A program made the position numbers and the translations under genes. DNA of 64,000 nucleotides, from positions 17,803,404-17,867,403 of the forward strand of contig JALIRH010000014.1 of assembly GCA_023055505.1 (NCBI GenBank). The letters run 5' to 3'. Origin of the DNA: Callipepla californica brunnescens. Lineage: Eukaryota > Chordata > Aves > Galliformes > Odontophoridae. Positions within the stretch are counted from its first letter, which is position 1; each line of letters begins with the position of its first letter. Under the pieces are notes generated by a model. The model ran no database searches. It saw nothing but the letters and a program-made list of their open reading frames with translations, and had not been told where the DNA came from. Positions 1-32,400 of this stretch are shown in pieces.

Positions 1-17
1 CAGCTCTCTGCTTGCAG

Positions 18-150
18 ATGATGGCTCCTGCCACGCAGAGCATTCCCGGGGCATCTCCCACTTGCATTCCCCCCGGCTGTGCCGAGGTGCTGGGGGTCCG
101 GGCTGACCCCGGCAGTGAAGCCCTGCTGGCTGCAGGGGAAAAGAGCCTCG
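18..150 (+). CDS. SH3RF2: Possible upstream SH3RF2 exon
   Basis: A pyrimidine-rich stretch ending in CAG (15-17) precedes an open segment starting ATGATGGCTCC, rich in Ala, Pro, Gly and Ser, and a GT follows at 151-152. The content would suit the linker before the third SH3 domain. If it ends at 150 its phase (1) does not match the phase-0 frame of the exon at 1095. Ending at a GT near 87 would restore phase. Weakly supported. Confidence 0.3.
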
Positions 151-1094
151 GTACTGCTTCATGCTCTGCCGGAAGATCTCAATCCAGGATCTTCACAGAT
201 CATCTGAAATGGGAGCAAAAAGGTTTTGTTTAGATTTATGTGGCATCTTTCACGCTGAAGGCTGCTCCAACGTTTTATAAAGCAATAAGGCAGCCCCGGC
301 AGCTCGGTGTCCGTGCAATAAAGCCCAGCAGGCATTTTGTGCTTCGCATTAGCCTGCAAAGAGCCCTGGATATTAGGCCCTCTTTTATGTGAGAGGAAAT
401 GAAGCCCTACAATAGAACCATAATTCAATTGAAATGGCACCGTGTCTCATGACCCCAGTATAATTTCACCAAAAGTGTCTCCGTGTGAGCGATTGTCAAC
501 AGCATAAGCAGCAGCACAGACGTGCTGCAGTGCTGCCTTGGAACAGATCAGGTTTCCTTCTTTCTGAGCAACCATTTTTCTCCAGGAGATGCTCAGGGTC
601 CGTGAGCTGTGTGGGCTCTGGGCTGCCTGGGGTGGGCACAGCACCCGGCACGGCACAGCCACGGAGCTGGGGCAGTGGGAGCACGGAAATGTATTGGAGG
701 AGGCAGCAGTTCCAGCGCCCTGGGAGCGGTGTGGAGCTGTGACAGGAGGATGCTGTTAGCTCAGGAAGGGCTGTGCTCCCGGGCACCGCTCCCGGGCACA
801 TCGGGATGGGGCAGTGTCAGCCTGTAACTTTTCACTGTCTCCTGCATGAAGCACCATTACTGTTTCGCTTCTGCAATTTGAAAGATTTGCTTTCAAGTGC
901 AAGGACGGGGTGCATCTTCCCCAGGAGCCTGTGCTCACTGAACGCCCTTGTGCCTTGTTTGCTGCATCCCCCTGCAGCTCACTGAGGTTCTTTGTCTTTT
1001 TGGAAGCACAGATGATTTCAATGGCTCCACTGGGGGCTAAAATAAGCCCCAGTTCACGTTAACATACTGCTGTCTGTTTCCTTCCTCCCCCCAG

Positions 1095-1193
1095 GTCAGT
1101 GCATCCTACTATCCTGCCCCAGGATCACTCAGGCACTCGGCGGCCATCGTCACACTCCCCCACCTGCAGCACCACCTCTCAGCCAACATGTGC
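1095..1193 (+). CDS. SH3RF2: SH3RF2 exon just before third SH3 domain
   Basis: The exon lies between an acceptor (cccccccag, to 1094) and a strong donor GTAAGG at 1194. In frame 0 it encodes 33 residues ending LPHLQHHLSANMC. This resembles the LPQLQQHVSANM stretch that, from memory, immediately precedes SH3-3 in human SH3RF2. Confidence 0.6.
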
Positions 1194-4100
1194 GTAAGGC
1201 AAATCACACACCACTCCGCACCACCCCCACCCCATCCCCACCCCCACCCCCGTCCCAGCAGCTCCCTGGGGTCCCGCCTGCAGGAAGGGCACTGGGGTGT
1301 GGGAGCTGCAGGGACTGCTGGGCAGCTGGCCCCAGAGGCTGCTGTAGGAGTATGGAAGAACTTAGGTACAGTACTGGAAAGGTTTAAGACAGATTCTGAT
1401 CGCCCCACCCGGGCAGAGCACACACCTGCACTCCTCGTGGTCCTCCATCCCTTTTGCCGCCTGCATGGAAGGTGGCACGGCAGCATCCTCCTTGCTCCTT
1501 GCCCTTAGCTGGTTGCCTACCACTTCTGGGACAGATGCTGTGACAAGACGTACTCCTCTTCAGCCCAGGTGGTCCTTCTTCTATCCACATCCCCAGGCTG
1601 AACGCTGCAGGCAGGATCTTCCCTGCAAGTTCTCTCTGCAGTAACAGCAGCACCCCAGGAGCAGTGCAGGGCTGCAGGAGGACCTTAGGGCACGGCCCTG
1701 CACCGCAGGCAGTGCTGCAGCCACTGGGCACAAGGACAGCAGAGGGGGTGGGGACCTGCAGGACGTTGTCCTCTTGCTCCCGCAGTGGCATCACTGCCTT
1801 TAGAGCAGGCACTGAAATGCTGAAAGCCGTGGATGTAACTGAGCAAATGCGTTACAGAGAGCAATCATTAACATATATACTTCAGGCAATACAAAAATTG
1901 CCCCTGCCCTCAGTTTCCCTGAGATCCACTGACGCCGGGCACAGTCCTGGCCACGAGCTCAGAACAGAGCGTCTGCACAGAGAATCTGGGGGAGCCGCCA
2001 GGAAACCTCCCCTGGATTCCCACTCCATCATTTGGAGAAGCAGTGCCCATTGCTGAGCCCTGCAGGGAGGCGTCCACACCGACCCCGCACCCACTGTCAC
2101 TCTGCAGTCCCCTCCAAAGCCCCGCAGAGAGCACAGGGCCGGAGGGCTCCCCGCGCTGAGCCCCCACCCGCACCCACCCACACCCACCGCCACGCTCCCC
2201 AGCACCCGCTGACACCGCGCTGCTTTGCCCGCAGGAAGCAGAGCGTGCCCGACCCGAAGCTGCCCTCGCTCTACGCCTCGTGGACACTGTCGGCCGCCTC
2301 GCTGTCCTCGCAGGGCAGCGCTTCGGAGAGCAGCCAACGCCAGAGCCGCGCACTGAGGGCGGCACTGCCCGTCCCTGTGGGGCACACATCGCTGCGGCGC
2401 GGCCGCGGCTGCACCAGGAAGAGTGAGTGCGGGGGGGCCGGGCTGGGGCAGCACGGCTGAGCTGGGGCGGCTGCAGGATCCACTGTGTGCTGCCAGCATC
2501 GGGCAAACGGTGCTGAGCATCACCGCGCTGCCCCGGCTGCGCTAACGGCACCGGGCTCTGCCTCTGTTGTGGTCCTCCAGAGAGAGGTTTAGGAATTGTC
2601 ATAGGGAACCCTGGGAGCTCTGTGCACAGAGGCAGTTAGAGAAGGTTATATTAAGGCATTCTCAGGAGTTAAGAAAGAAACTCAGAACAAAAGGGTAAAA
2701 CTCCGCAGCGCTGCCGTAGGAGTTCTGGTGAGCTCATATCCTGAGTGCTTCTCCTGTTCTGAAAACCCAAAGAGAATAGAGTAAAATTAGCAGTAAGCAT
2801 ACGGAAGGATGAGCAAGAGAATGGAATCGTTCTATTTCAGGAACAAAGTCCGACAGCTTGGAAATATCCAAGACGCACAGAGCCAGGAGCAGGCTGCAGG
2901 TGCAGAGGTGTGCTGCTTCGGGACCGGTTCCTGACCGTGGCTGTGCAGCTGCAGCACGTGCCCCGCCAGGCTGGGGGGAGGTGGGCAGTGATGCCACCCA
3001 GGGCTCATTTGCAAGGGGCACCAGCAGAGGTTTTACACTCAGGGTTGGGATTACCTTAAAAGCTGTTTTACTGTAGAGGAGCCCACGCACCTGTGGTGGC
3101 TCTTTCAAAAAAATCCACCTTGCAAACAGCGAGGAACTGCCAAGGAAATACAGTGTGAGGCTTCCAGCGCTGCAGCCTGGAAAGCTGCTGCCAGATGGAG
3201 CAGCCACCAGCAGCAAACGGGGGAGCAGGGGAGGGCTTGGGTGCAAGGGTCACACTTACAGGTGTGTGTGGCCAAAAACACGATGGCAGAGGATGGGAAG
3301 CACCAGGTCTGCAGGATACTGCCCGGGTGGGGGCTCAGCACAGGATGGAGGGGTCATGCAGAGCCAGGAGCTCACCCTGCAGGGCTGCCCATCCCTGCTG
3401 CACGCTGCTGCCCCATGCCTTTCCGCTGGGACCCCGCTAACCATCCTCCCCTGTTCTCCCCCCCAGATGGGTCCCTGCAGAGGCCGGGGCAGGCAGGGCT
3501 GCAGGCTGCAGGCTCCCTGCACCGCGTGCCCATGGCCGGGCTGCAGCCGTACCCTCACACCAGCAGCCCACCGCACAGCACTGCCGAGGTGGGCGCGAAG
3601 CCCGGCTTCACCCACGAAGCCCCACCAGCACTCGTGGCCAGAGGAGGGGAAAGCAGGACCCCGTCTGTCTGCAGTTCGGTGATCCTGGACACCGTGGACC
3701 CTATGGCCAAGAGCGAGGCAGTGCCGCGGCCGCCTGCGTCAGCCCCACCATCCATCCTGGTGAAGCCGGACACCTCCCGCAACAGCAGCGATAAGGTAGG
3801 GCTGGAGCTGGGGTGGGAGCCTGCCTTAAACATCAGACATCGGTGCTGCTGACTCTGCCATTGGAATTAAGCCCTTCAGAAAGGCAAAGTGCTGCAGGGT
3901 GTCCTTTAGAGTGACCCTGTTTTCACTGGGTCAGGGGCTGTGATCAAACTCTGAGGATTTCTGATGTCTCATGCCGGGCACAAATCCCACTAAGGTCCCC
4001 ATAAATCACAGAACCATTAAGGCTAGAAAAGACCTCTAAAATCTTCAAGTCCAACCCCAGCCCATCCCCACCATGCCCATGGAGCACAGCATGGCTCGGG

Positions 4101-4655
4101 GTGGAAGGGGGGGCCATCAAGTTCCAGCACCACCACGGGCAGTGACTGCCCCACACCCCGGGCAGCTCATTCCCACAGCTGACCGCTCTTTCAGAGAAGT
4201 AATTTCTCCTAATACCTCAGGTACTGAAAGAGCAAACCCCAGAGCTGGGTGTCAGGCCCTTGCCCCGAGGACAGCTCTCCCCCCCGGGCACACAGGAGGT
4301 CCATGGCAGGCAGGGCAGTGCTTGGGGCTGCTGGGGCTCAAGGCGGGCACCATGCTCATCTCACAGTGACACACTGCTCTCCTTACAGCAGGTGAAGACG
4401 GTGCGGTTCCAGAACCACAGTCCGCCCCCCAAGCGGCACGGCCCGCAGCCCTCGCCACGCCTGCCCCGCAGCAGCACCGAGCCCACGGCCGAGCCCCCGC
4501 TGCCCGAGGGGACCCCCGAGCCGCCCTCCCCCCGCCTCAGCACCGGCCCCCTGCAGCCCCGCACCACGCTGCACCCACAGGCGGCATCGCTGGAGCTGCC
4601 GGCACCGCTCACCTTCCCCGTCAGGAAGAGCTACAGCAGCGTCTCCGCCAACTGA
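1095..4655 (+). CDS. SH3RF2: SH3RF2 (POSH-like RING/SH3 protein), 3' part of gene
   Basis: SH3RF2 is a RING E3 ligase with SH3 domains that also binds and inhibits protein phosphatase 1 (PPP1R39). Only the 3' end lies here; the RING and first SH3 domains would be to the left of the window. Exons I can support are 1095-1193, 2235-2422, 3467-3795 and 4389-4655, ending at a TGA. The last three join in frame (phases 2/1, 1/0 and 0). The segment SAPPSILVKP followed across the last intron by QVKTVRFQN is closely similar to the SH3RF2 C-terminus as I remember it from human. LARS1 converging from the right matches human order. The exon for the third SH3 domain, expected between 1194 and 2234, was not found. 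The last exon is rich in Pro/Ser and its tail diverges from the mammalian one. Confidence 0.8.
2235..2422 (+). CDS. SH3RF2: SH3RF2 coding exon after third SH3 domain
   Basis: Acceptor ttgcccgcag and donor GTGAGT bound 188 bases. The exon enters in phase 2 and leaves in phase 1. It encodes a Ser-rich linker with LYASWTLSAASLSSQGSAS and RQSR, matching the human WTLSxxSxSSQGS linker as recalled. Confidence 0.8.
3467..3795 (+). CDS. SH3RF2: SH3RF2 penultimate coding exon
   Basis: The acceptor is preceded by a C-rich tract and the donor is AAG|GTAGGG. Joining A from the previous exon gives NGSLQRP, the same residues as human. The exon ends with SAPPSILVKPDTSRNSSDK. Low-complexity Pro/Ser/Ala linker, likely disordered. 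Confidence 0.8.
4006..4215 (-). mobile_element. CR1 LINE 3' fragment
   Basis: The plus strand reads tcacagaaccattaaggcta, then gaaaagacctctaaa and cttcaagtccaacc. This is the typical reverse complement of the avian CR1 3' end, so the element is in minus orientation. It is diverged and 5'-truncated, with no open frame. Confidence 0.75.
4389..4655 (+). CDS. SH3RF2: SH3RF2 last coding exon with PP1-docking motif
   Basis: The acceptor is ccttacag and the exon is phase 0. It opens with QVKTVRFQNHSPPPKRH, containing the RVxF-type PP1 docking motif, and ends with a TGA at 4653-4655 (88 residues). The tail after the motif is Pro/Glu/Thr-rich and unlike the human one, which suggests relaxed constraint. 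Confidence 0.85.
   Translation, partial: QVKTVRFQNHSPPPKRHGPQPSPRLPRSSTEPTAEPPLPEGTPEPPSPRLSTGPLQPRTTLHPQAASLELPAPLTFPVRKSYSSVSAN
4395..4409 (+). other. SH3RF2: RVxF-type PP1 docking motif (KTVRF)
   Basis: The codons for Lys-Thr-Val-Arg-Phe match the [RK]-x-[VI]-x-[FW] PP1-binding consensus. This is the motif for which SH3RF2 is classed as a PP1 regulatory subunit. Confidence 0.75.
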
Positions 4656-5363
4656 CGGTAGTGCCCGTGGCCCCGCACACATCTCCTCATCCCGGGGGCA
4701 GTGTGGGGCTCGGGGACCCCCCCAGGAGCTGCACTGGGCCGGGAGTGCAGTGACACAGCAGCTGCTCCATGCAGGGAAACGGGGATGGAGGGAGAGGGGA
4801 GGATGAGCACAGGGGTACAGAGCCACGAGCTGTGTTCTCCTCAGGCTGTGATCTCCGTGGGGATCCAAGCAGTCAGTGCCACCTTCCCACCGGACAGGGC
4901 TCTGTCCCACATGCTCCTTACTGCTGTTAACACCACCAGTCCCCACCTGAGCCACAATGAACCCCAAACTGCTGCACAATCACAGCCATTAATGACACAC
5001 CACACGTGTGGAATCGGCCCTGCTGGTGCCAGAGAACACCACAGCCCTCGTGCAGCCCCAGCAAACTGCGGGGCTGATGGCAGTGCCCACAAGCACACAG
5101 CCCTGCACTTCAGCTCCGGGGGACCCTTTCTCTTTGAGGAGCAGGAAGGGATTTCCAGCAGCACAAGCAGCAGCTCTGAGTTCTTCACCCGCTGCACTGT
5201 TGGAGCTCCTGCATCAAATCCCAACAACGAAGACGTGCTTTTCCCAGCTCCAAGGGGCAGAGCAGGCAGTGAATGGGACGGCTCTCAGCAATGCCCTCAG
5301 CAGCACAGCACAGCCCAGAGGAATCACCAGTGCTTTGTCAAAGGTTCCTCTCATCCCCTTAAA

Positions 5364-5369
5364 AATAAA
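5364..5369 (+). terminator. Candidate SH3RF2 poly(A) signal
   Basis: AATAAA about 0.7 kb after the SH3RF2 stop. No transcript support is visible. Confidence 0.35.
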
Positions 5370-6879
5370 CCAGAAACCTCAGCAGCTCTGCAGCCACGAA
5401 CAGCCCCCATCCCAGATGCACCCAGAGAGGAACAGAACCGCGTTATGCCCGGGATCATCCATGACCGTGACAGCACACAGTGCTCCTGCCAGCCCCTGCT
5501 CCCCACATCACTGCTGCACAGCACCATCCCCTTCCTCCACGACAAAGCAGCAAGGCAGCACTGCACAGGGCCCTGCAGAGCTGTGCAGCACTGACACCTC
5601 ACACAGAGCACCACGGAGCTCCCCCAGCCCCATCCCACTGTGTGATGGCAACCAGAGGGCAGGGAAAGGAGAGGCACTGCCACCGCTGCGGGCAGCAATG
5701 GGGAGGGGCACAGAGGGTAAGAGCAGGACACTGCCCTGGGACAGCTCCCAGTTTCTCACAAAGGATATTTTGGTGCTTTGATGCCGTGGTCATACAATGA
5801 AGAACACACCACCACATAAAGCAGCAGCTCTGATCAGTGGCACTGCTGAACTGCTCCCAACCACGCACACCTTCCACCACTCCCAAAGTGCAGTGAAGGG
5901 TGAATGCAGCTCCTCTCCACTCACCTGGGCTGCACACCTCACTGAGGAGCACCACGGGAAGAAGGCTTACACAGATGGAGGACCGTCCTCCCATCCCCAG
6001 GCTGAGGGAGAACCCCCTGCAGGACCCCAGGAGTGGAGCCAGGGCTGCAGCAGCAGTGCCCCAAGGCCCTGAAGTATACTTCCAAGTCCTTTATTTCCCA
6101 ACATGGTCCTGCTTAGTTTTCCTTAAGCCACCAGGCAGCACCCAGAAAGACAAAAACCCATCCCCAGAGCAGCCCAGGAACAAGCAAGCCCACATGTACA
6201 CCTGTCGGTACTTCAGAGGGTTTACTCATTGCTGAATGGCTCCTGAGGTTCATTTGTGCAAAATACATATATCTGATGTAACCATAGCTATAGAAACTAT
6301 AGGCTTCCCTTTTCCTTTCCTTCCTTCTTTCCTCCTCCCTCCCCAGTCACCCCAAGTCTCAGTATTTCCATGTTTAAGAGGCCACAGTTCAGTGCGGGCA
6401 GTGCTCAGCACAGCTGCACTGCAGACCCCCAGCCCCCCCAGCTCAGCCATGGGGGGGGTGACAGCACCCACTGTGTGCGTGTACTGCTGAAAGGACAAAG
6501 GACCCTCTTCATCAAAGCCCTGAGCTGAACACCTCCAGAGGACACCGAGGATCAATGGTCAGTAACTTCCCAGGGTCCCCAGGCCATGAATTCTGATCTC
6601 CTGCGCTGAGTGCAGCGAACACTGCAGAGAAATGTTACAGCCTTGCTCCTATAAGGAGAGCACAGCAGGGACTGCTCGACAGGGTATGTCCACAAACACG
6701 TACAGCATCTTCCCTTAGTCAGTGACGGGCAGGAGGAGCACACAGAGCACCGACATTTGCTTCATGGTTGGGAGACACTGTACAAATTCAGCAATGCTCA
6801 ATATTTTTTCCATGAGGCAAAGTTCATTTTTTAAAAAAGGCTTTTTCAATTTCACGTACTCTTAAGGAGAAGAAAACTC

Positions 6880-6885
6880 AATAAA
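6880..6885 (+). terminator. Candidate distal SH3RF2 poly(A) signal
   Basis: AATAAA in an AT-rich stretch, followed by T/G-rich sequence (gttttctggtttgtatttg). Plausible as the distal 3' end. Confidence 0.35.
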
Positions 6886-7888
6886 CAAAAAGATATTCGT
6901 TTTCTGGTTTGTATTTGCCCTCAAATATTTGCTTTCTATTTCTGCAACCGAGAAACAAAGGTTTGAAAGCATGTTAAGTTTACAAACATTTACTTACAGC
7001 ACTGTCTCGCTGTGCAGCGTGCGGGGGGGTCCAGCACTGCCACTGCACAGCACCGGGCAGAACAGAGCTGCAGCACGGGCACAGCATGGCACAGGTGCCC
7101 TGGGAGCACACTATGTGCAGGACAGCTGCGCAGTCCCATCCTGCAGGGCTGGAGCCCGACACACACTGCAGGCACACGCTGACCCCATTCCCCTCCCATA
7201 GCAGACCTGGGGAAAGCAACACTATCCCCACACAGAGCATCAGAAACACAGTACTGCAGCGTGGTGTGGAGTGGTGAGCAGCCATCCCATCACCCTAATG
7301 GGGCCTATATGGACTCCTATAATGTATCACAACAGTTACCAGGGATCAGCTCCTGACGCCAGGCACAGCTTCGGGCAGGACGAGGAGCTGCCAGGCACTG
7401 CAGGGAGGGGAGCAGAGCAGCACCCACCTCTCAGCACTGACATCACGGGGAGCAGTGCTGCCCTCCATCCCAAAACACACAACATACAGACCCACAAGAG
7501 AATACTTAAACCCACCTTAAACCTACTTCAAAGGGAAGGGTTATGAACAGCTTCATGAGAAAAAGAGAAGCCAGGTTTCAGCCCTTACCTTACACCCTAA
7601 GCAGCGTGGAGGTTTTCACACTTAACTTCCACCTCAAAGTTTGCCACTACTGAGCTGCTTCTGACCCGACAGCCCACACAGAACACCTCATGGTGTTCAG
7701 TCACTCGTCATTGAAAAGCAAAGCACAAAAGTCGCAAGTGACTTTTCACTCTGTACTGGAGATTTACAACCAACCTCTCTGCCTGGAGCTCAGTCTGGCT
7801 GGGAGGGAGGAGTGTGAGCCCTGATGCACCGGAACGCTCCTGAGCAGTGGGAAAGGAAGATCTGCCACATTAATGTTTGGGAAAACTG

Positions 7889-7894
7889 TTTATT
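7889..7894 (-). terminator. LARS1: LARS1 poly(A) signal
   Basis: The minus strand reads AATAAA about 210 bases beyond the LARS1 stop codon. The 3' UTR would run from 8103 down to about 7870. Confidence 0.7.
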
Positions 7895-8103
7895 TTCAAA
7901 AAACCCAAAGGGACAGAGGAAAATAACTTCATTGTATCCATATTTTAAAAAGCAAGGATAAATTCACATGCAAAATGTTTTTTTGTGGGCTTTTTTTTTG
8001 TTTTTTTGAAGGACAATTTCACATCTTTGTTACAAATACTTCCAAAGTCACTCTCTCACTGCCAGGGAGCAACTGCACACAGGGAGCTTAACGAACCGGA
8101 TAA

Positions 8104-28876
<20,773 letters not shown>

Positions 28877-29419
28877 GCTGCCGCCGGCCGCGCCGTGCCT
28901 GACGGGAGCGGCGTGGGGCGGCGGGCCGGCCCGGGCCGTACCACTGGAGGGGCCGGGGAGCGGCCGCCCGCCGGGAGCTGCGTGCCGCGCTCCGAGCGGG
29001 ATGCGCGGGCCGGGCGCGGAGCCGCAGCTCCTCACGGAGAAACGCCTCGCGGGAACGTGACTGAAAACGACGCCGGTCTCTCGGCCCCCCGCGCCCCGCC
29101 CTGCCTGACGTGCCGCCGCGCGGCCCCTTTAAGAGCGCCCCCGAACGCGGCGCCGCGCGGCTCACGTGCGCGCCTGGCCCCGCCCCCCGGCGCCCCGCTG
29201 ACCTTCGGGACGGACAGCCGGCGGCCGCTATTGGTTGTTCGCGCGGCGGCGCCGCCGTCTGATTGGCGCGGGGCGGCCGGGTCCCGCCCCCGCTGCACCC
29301 AGCAGGCCGCGCTGCGGCGGGCGGCACTTCCGGTAGTAGGCCTCAGCGGGGGGAGGGGAGCGCGCAGCGGCCGCCGCGGGCCGGGAGCGATGCGGGCACG
29401 GCCGTAGGGCGGCGGCACC
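28877..29419. promoter_or_regulatory. LARS1/RBM27 bidirectional CpG-island promoter
   Basis: The 543 bases between the two divergent start codons are very GC- and CpG-rich with no TATA box. They hold two inverted CCAAT boxes (ATTGG at 29230-29234 and 29262-29266), an E-box CACGTG (29163-29168) and an ETS/GABP-type ACTTCCGG (29326-29333). This is typical of housekeeping head-to-head pairs. Confidence 0.8.
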
Positions 29420-29478
29420 ATGCTCATCGACAACGTGGACGCGCTCAAGTCCTGGCTGGCCAAGCTGCTGGAGCCCAT
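29420..29478 (+). CDS. RBM27: RBM27 coding exon 1
   Basis: Begins ATGCTCATCGAC, MLIDNVDALKSWLAKLLEP, the start of the PWI-like domain. Donor AT|GTGAGC, phase 2. Confidence 0.95.
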
Positions 29479-32400
29479 GTGAGCGCGGGCCGGGGCGGTT
29501 GCTGCGTCCTCGTGCCTGGGGATATAACCGTGAGGGGCGGCGCGGCCGGGCCGAGTGCGGGACGGGAGGGGGCGGCGGCGCGGGGCGGCCCTGCCCGGCC
29601 CTGCCCTGCCCGGCCCTGCCCGGCCCTGCCCCGCCCCGCCGGGGGGGAGCGCAGCCCGGAGCCGCCGATCTCCGCTCCGCGGAGCGCCCCGAGGACGGGC
29701 ACGGCCCCCCGCGCGCTGCGGTCGGGGCCCGGCGGGGCTGCGGGGCGCGCGGGATCGAGGGATGCCGGTGCAGGTCGGCCGTAGCTCGCTGCTGCCTGGT
29801 CGCAGCGTGTGCGCACGGGTCGGGGTGTAGCGGCCTGTCGTACCTGTGCTGTTGCACTGTGGCGTTTGTGTGATTGCCGGTGGTCAGAGTACGTGCATCA
29901 GCCTGACTTGATGCAAGTGCGGGCAGCAAGAAGCGTGAACCACCTCTCAATGGTTCTGCGCTCACAGACACGTGCACCTTCCTGCAGGAAACCCTGAGAG
30001 TGAATCTCTGCAAGGCTTTGTCTTAAAGCGACCAAAGCAGAGCACGTCCTGCTGTGCCCCCTGCCCGCGTGTGTTATTTACACGAGTGCTGGTGCACATC
30101 TCCTGAGCAGCCTGTCCCATGGCAGGTGCCTTCCTTGGCTGCTACTTTGCTTCTGTTGGAGTTTCTCTGATGCTTGGTCAGATCCCTCTGAAGGTTTCCT
30201 TGGGCTCTGCTCCCGGCACTCTCACAGCTCAGTGTGAGCGCCTGGGAGGAGCGGAAGGGTCATGAAGTGATGGACCGTGTCCTTTAGTTAAAATGTAGCA
30301 CTTACAGTTGGTTCCTCGTGGTTGCTGTGGCAGGATACATTAAGTGCAGTTCATTTCTCCTCGTGTGCGTAAGAACTGTAAAATCTGTAAATTTGTGGTT
30401 TCTTTGTGGTTAATTGCTGCATTTCACATCGTTTTAATTGGATCCTGGAAACAGGAAAGCTAATGTGGAGAACTGCTTGTTTGAGCTCACTGAGAAGTTT
30501 TTTCTTTAACCATCTGTTGACTACATGGATTTGTGCATTTATCACGATGAGGTTTTTCATCTGAGATTATTCTGGAGTCTGCACGCTTTGTACTCTTTGT
30601 GTTTCCATAGTTGGTGTTCTTTTTTTTAAAAAAGGTGTGTTAAGATTTAAAGATTTAAAAAACACATTGAATCATCAAAGTGCTTTGCGGTGCTGCCTCC
30701 TCTCTGACGGTTTACATCTGCATCTTCTTAACAAGAAGCAAAATGAGGAGTTTGTGCTTACTCATTTTGCACGGAATAGTGGGACCTAGAGCAGTATCCA
30801 ATTTAAAGATTAGTGGCAGAGTATCGCTGCACAAAGTTGCTTATCTTTGGCCTTCACGAAGCTAGATGATGGCTTAGGTAAGGAGCTTAATGTGTCTGTG
30901 TTAATAATTCCACCCTTTTTTTGCACTTTACCAGAATTAAAGGATTAATGTGAAATTTCTGGGCATGGAAATCCTTGGGGAAGGAAAACCTCCATATGTT
31001 AGGCACAGTGACTTAAGCTGTGCAGAATGTATCTGCGTGCATATTTGATATGTGCTTTTGGAATATATTTTTCTGGGATGTATATTGTGTCACATTAACG
31101 CTGTTGTAATGTTTTAAAACAAGAATTGCCCTGCAGTTCTTGTGTGATTGTTCTTGGTGGTGGCTGCAGTGCTTAGAGAAAGTTAAGAAACGTGTGCCCA
31201 GTTGCCCTAGAATTGGATCCTCATAAAAAGACCAAAAGATGTTATTCTGGAGCAGCCTCAGAAAGACTGGGAGGGCTGTCAGCTGTGGTGGGGCAGGGGT
31301 GGTCACAAAACAATTAAAGTATTTCACTGTAACTGAGAGGGAAAGAAATGCTAGTTCAGTCATCCCATGCACCTGTGTCAGCGGTGCGGTGTGTACTGGG
31401 TTTTCTTTGGTGGTCCTTCTTGCAGTGTTACACAGTGTCCAATGTACCATGCTCCTGGCCTTCTGCAGAATCAAGAAGGGTTCTTTCTCTCTGTAGATGT
31501 GATGCAGACCCATCAGCCTTAGCCAACTATGTTGTGGCATTAGTTAAGAAAGACAAACCAGAGAAGGAGCTGAAAGCTTTCTGTGCTGATCAGCTGGACG
31601 TCTTTTTGCAAAAAGGTACTGTGAATCTCATTTCGTTTGGGGTTTTTTGTTTTTAACTCAAGATCGTTTTGTTGTAGCCTGGTCTTGTTCATGATGAGCA
31701 GAGGAGCTCCCCTCACATAAAAGCTAACGCTTGAGTTTGTTTTAAAATGCCTGTCACGCTGCTGGAAGTTTCTCTGTCAGGTGTTTTATGACTTCTGAAA
31801 GCCTGACCCGTGTTGAGCTTCTGGTGAGCTTCTCAGGGCAACTTGGTTCAAATTCAAGGTGTTAAAATCAACGCTACTTTTATTTGTTATGATAAACGTA
31901 GCCTCTTTTCCCTGATCTTCAGTTCCAATCACTTTTGCTTCTTAGAGTGTCTCAGAGTTGTAAATGAGATTGAAGGAACGGTGTTTTTTTGTCTGTGACG
32001 CATTTGATTGGTTTTTTGTGTGTCTGAAAAGACAAGGTGAAATTCCACAAACGTAATTCCATTTTCTTGAACTATTAATCATTAATCTAAGATACTGCTG
32101 TAAGCAGTCTAACAAGGGGTTTTATTTTTCCAAGGACTTTTCTGGTAAATCCACTCCAAGCAGTGGACTCAAGTGGGTATGTAATAATATTTTTGTTGTT
32201 TTCTCTGTCCTCAGAAACTTCGGGTTTTGTAGATAAACTTTTTGAAAGTCTGTACACAAAGAGTTACCTTCCTTCTCATGAACCCACGAAAGTAGAAGCA
32301 AAGCCTGCAGGTCAGGAAAAGGAAGTCATCAAGGAGGAGGTAACCATATTCTTTTCTGCCCGCCTCTGATTTTGAACGTAACGTCCTGTAACAGTTATGA

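Larger units (their letters stand above)
151..4388 (+). other. SH3RF2 introns
   Basis: The non-coding stretches are 151-1094, 1194-2234, 2423-3466 and 3796-4388. They hold C-rich low complexity at about 1209-1252, G/C-rich sequence and one CR1 fragment (4006-4215). I saw no other gene or RNA in them. Confidence 0.6.
4656..7869. other. SH3RF2 3' UTR and SH3RF2-LARS1 intergenic region
   Basis: No exon pattern or protein family is recognisable on either strand. The region is rich in CAG/CTG-like and Ser/Pro-type low complexity. It turns AT-rich at about 6770-6960 and 7500-7760. In human the small Cys-rich gene PLAC8L1 lies here, but I see no trace of its CFCGxFC-type motif. Confidence 0.6.

Noticed and set aside
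4701..5781. 297- and 257-residue frames after the SH3RF2 stop
   Set aside because: Low-complexity Ser/Pro/Gln translations of the presumed 3' UTR. No homology and two overlapping frames.
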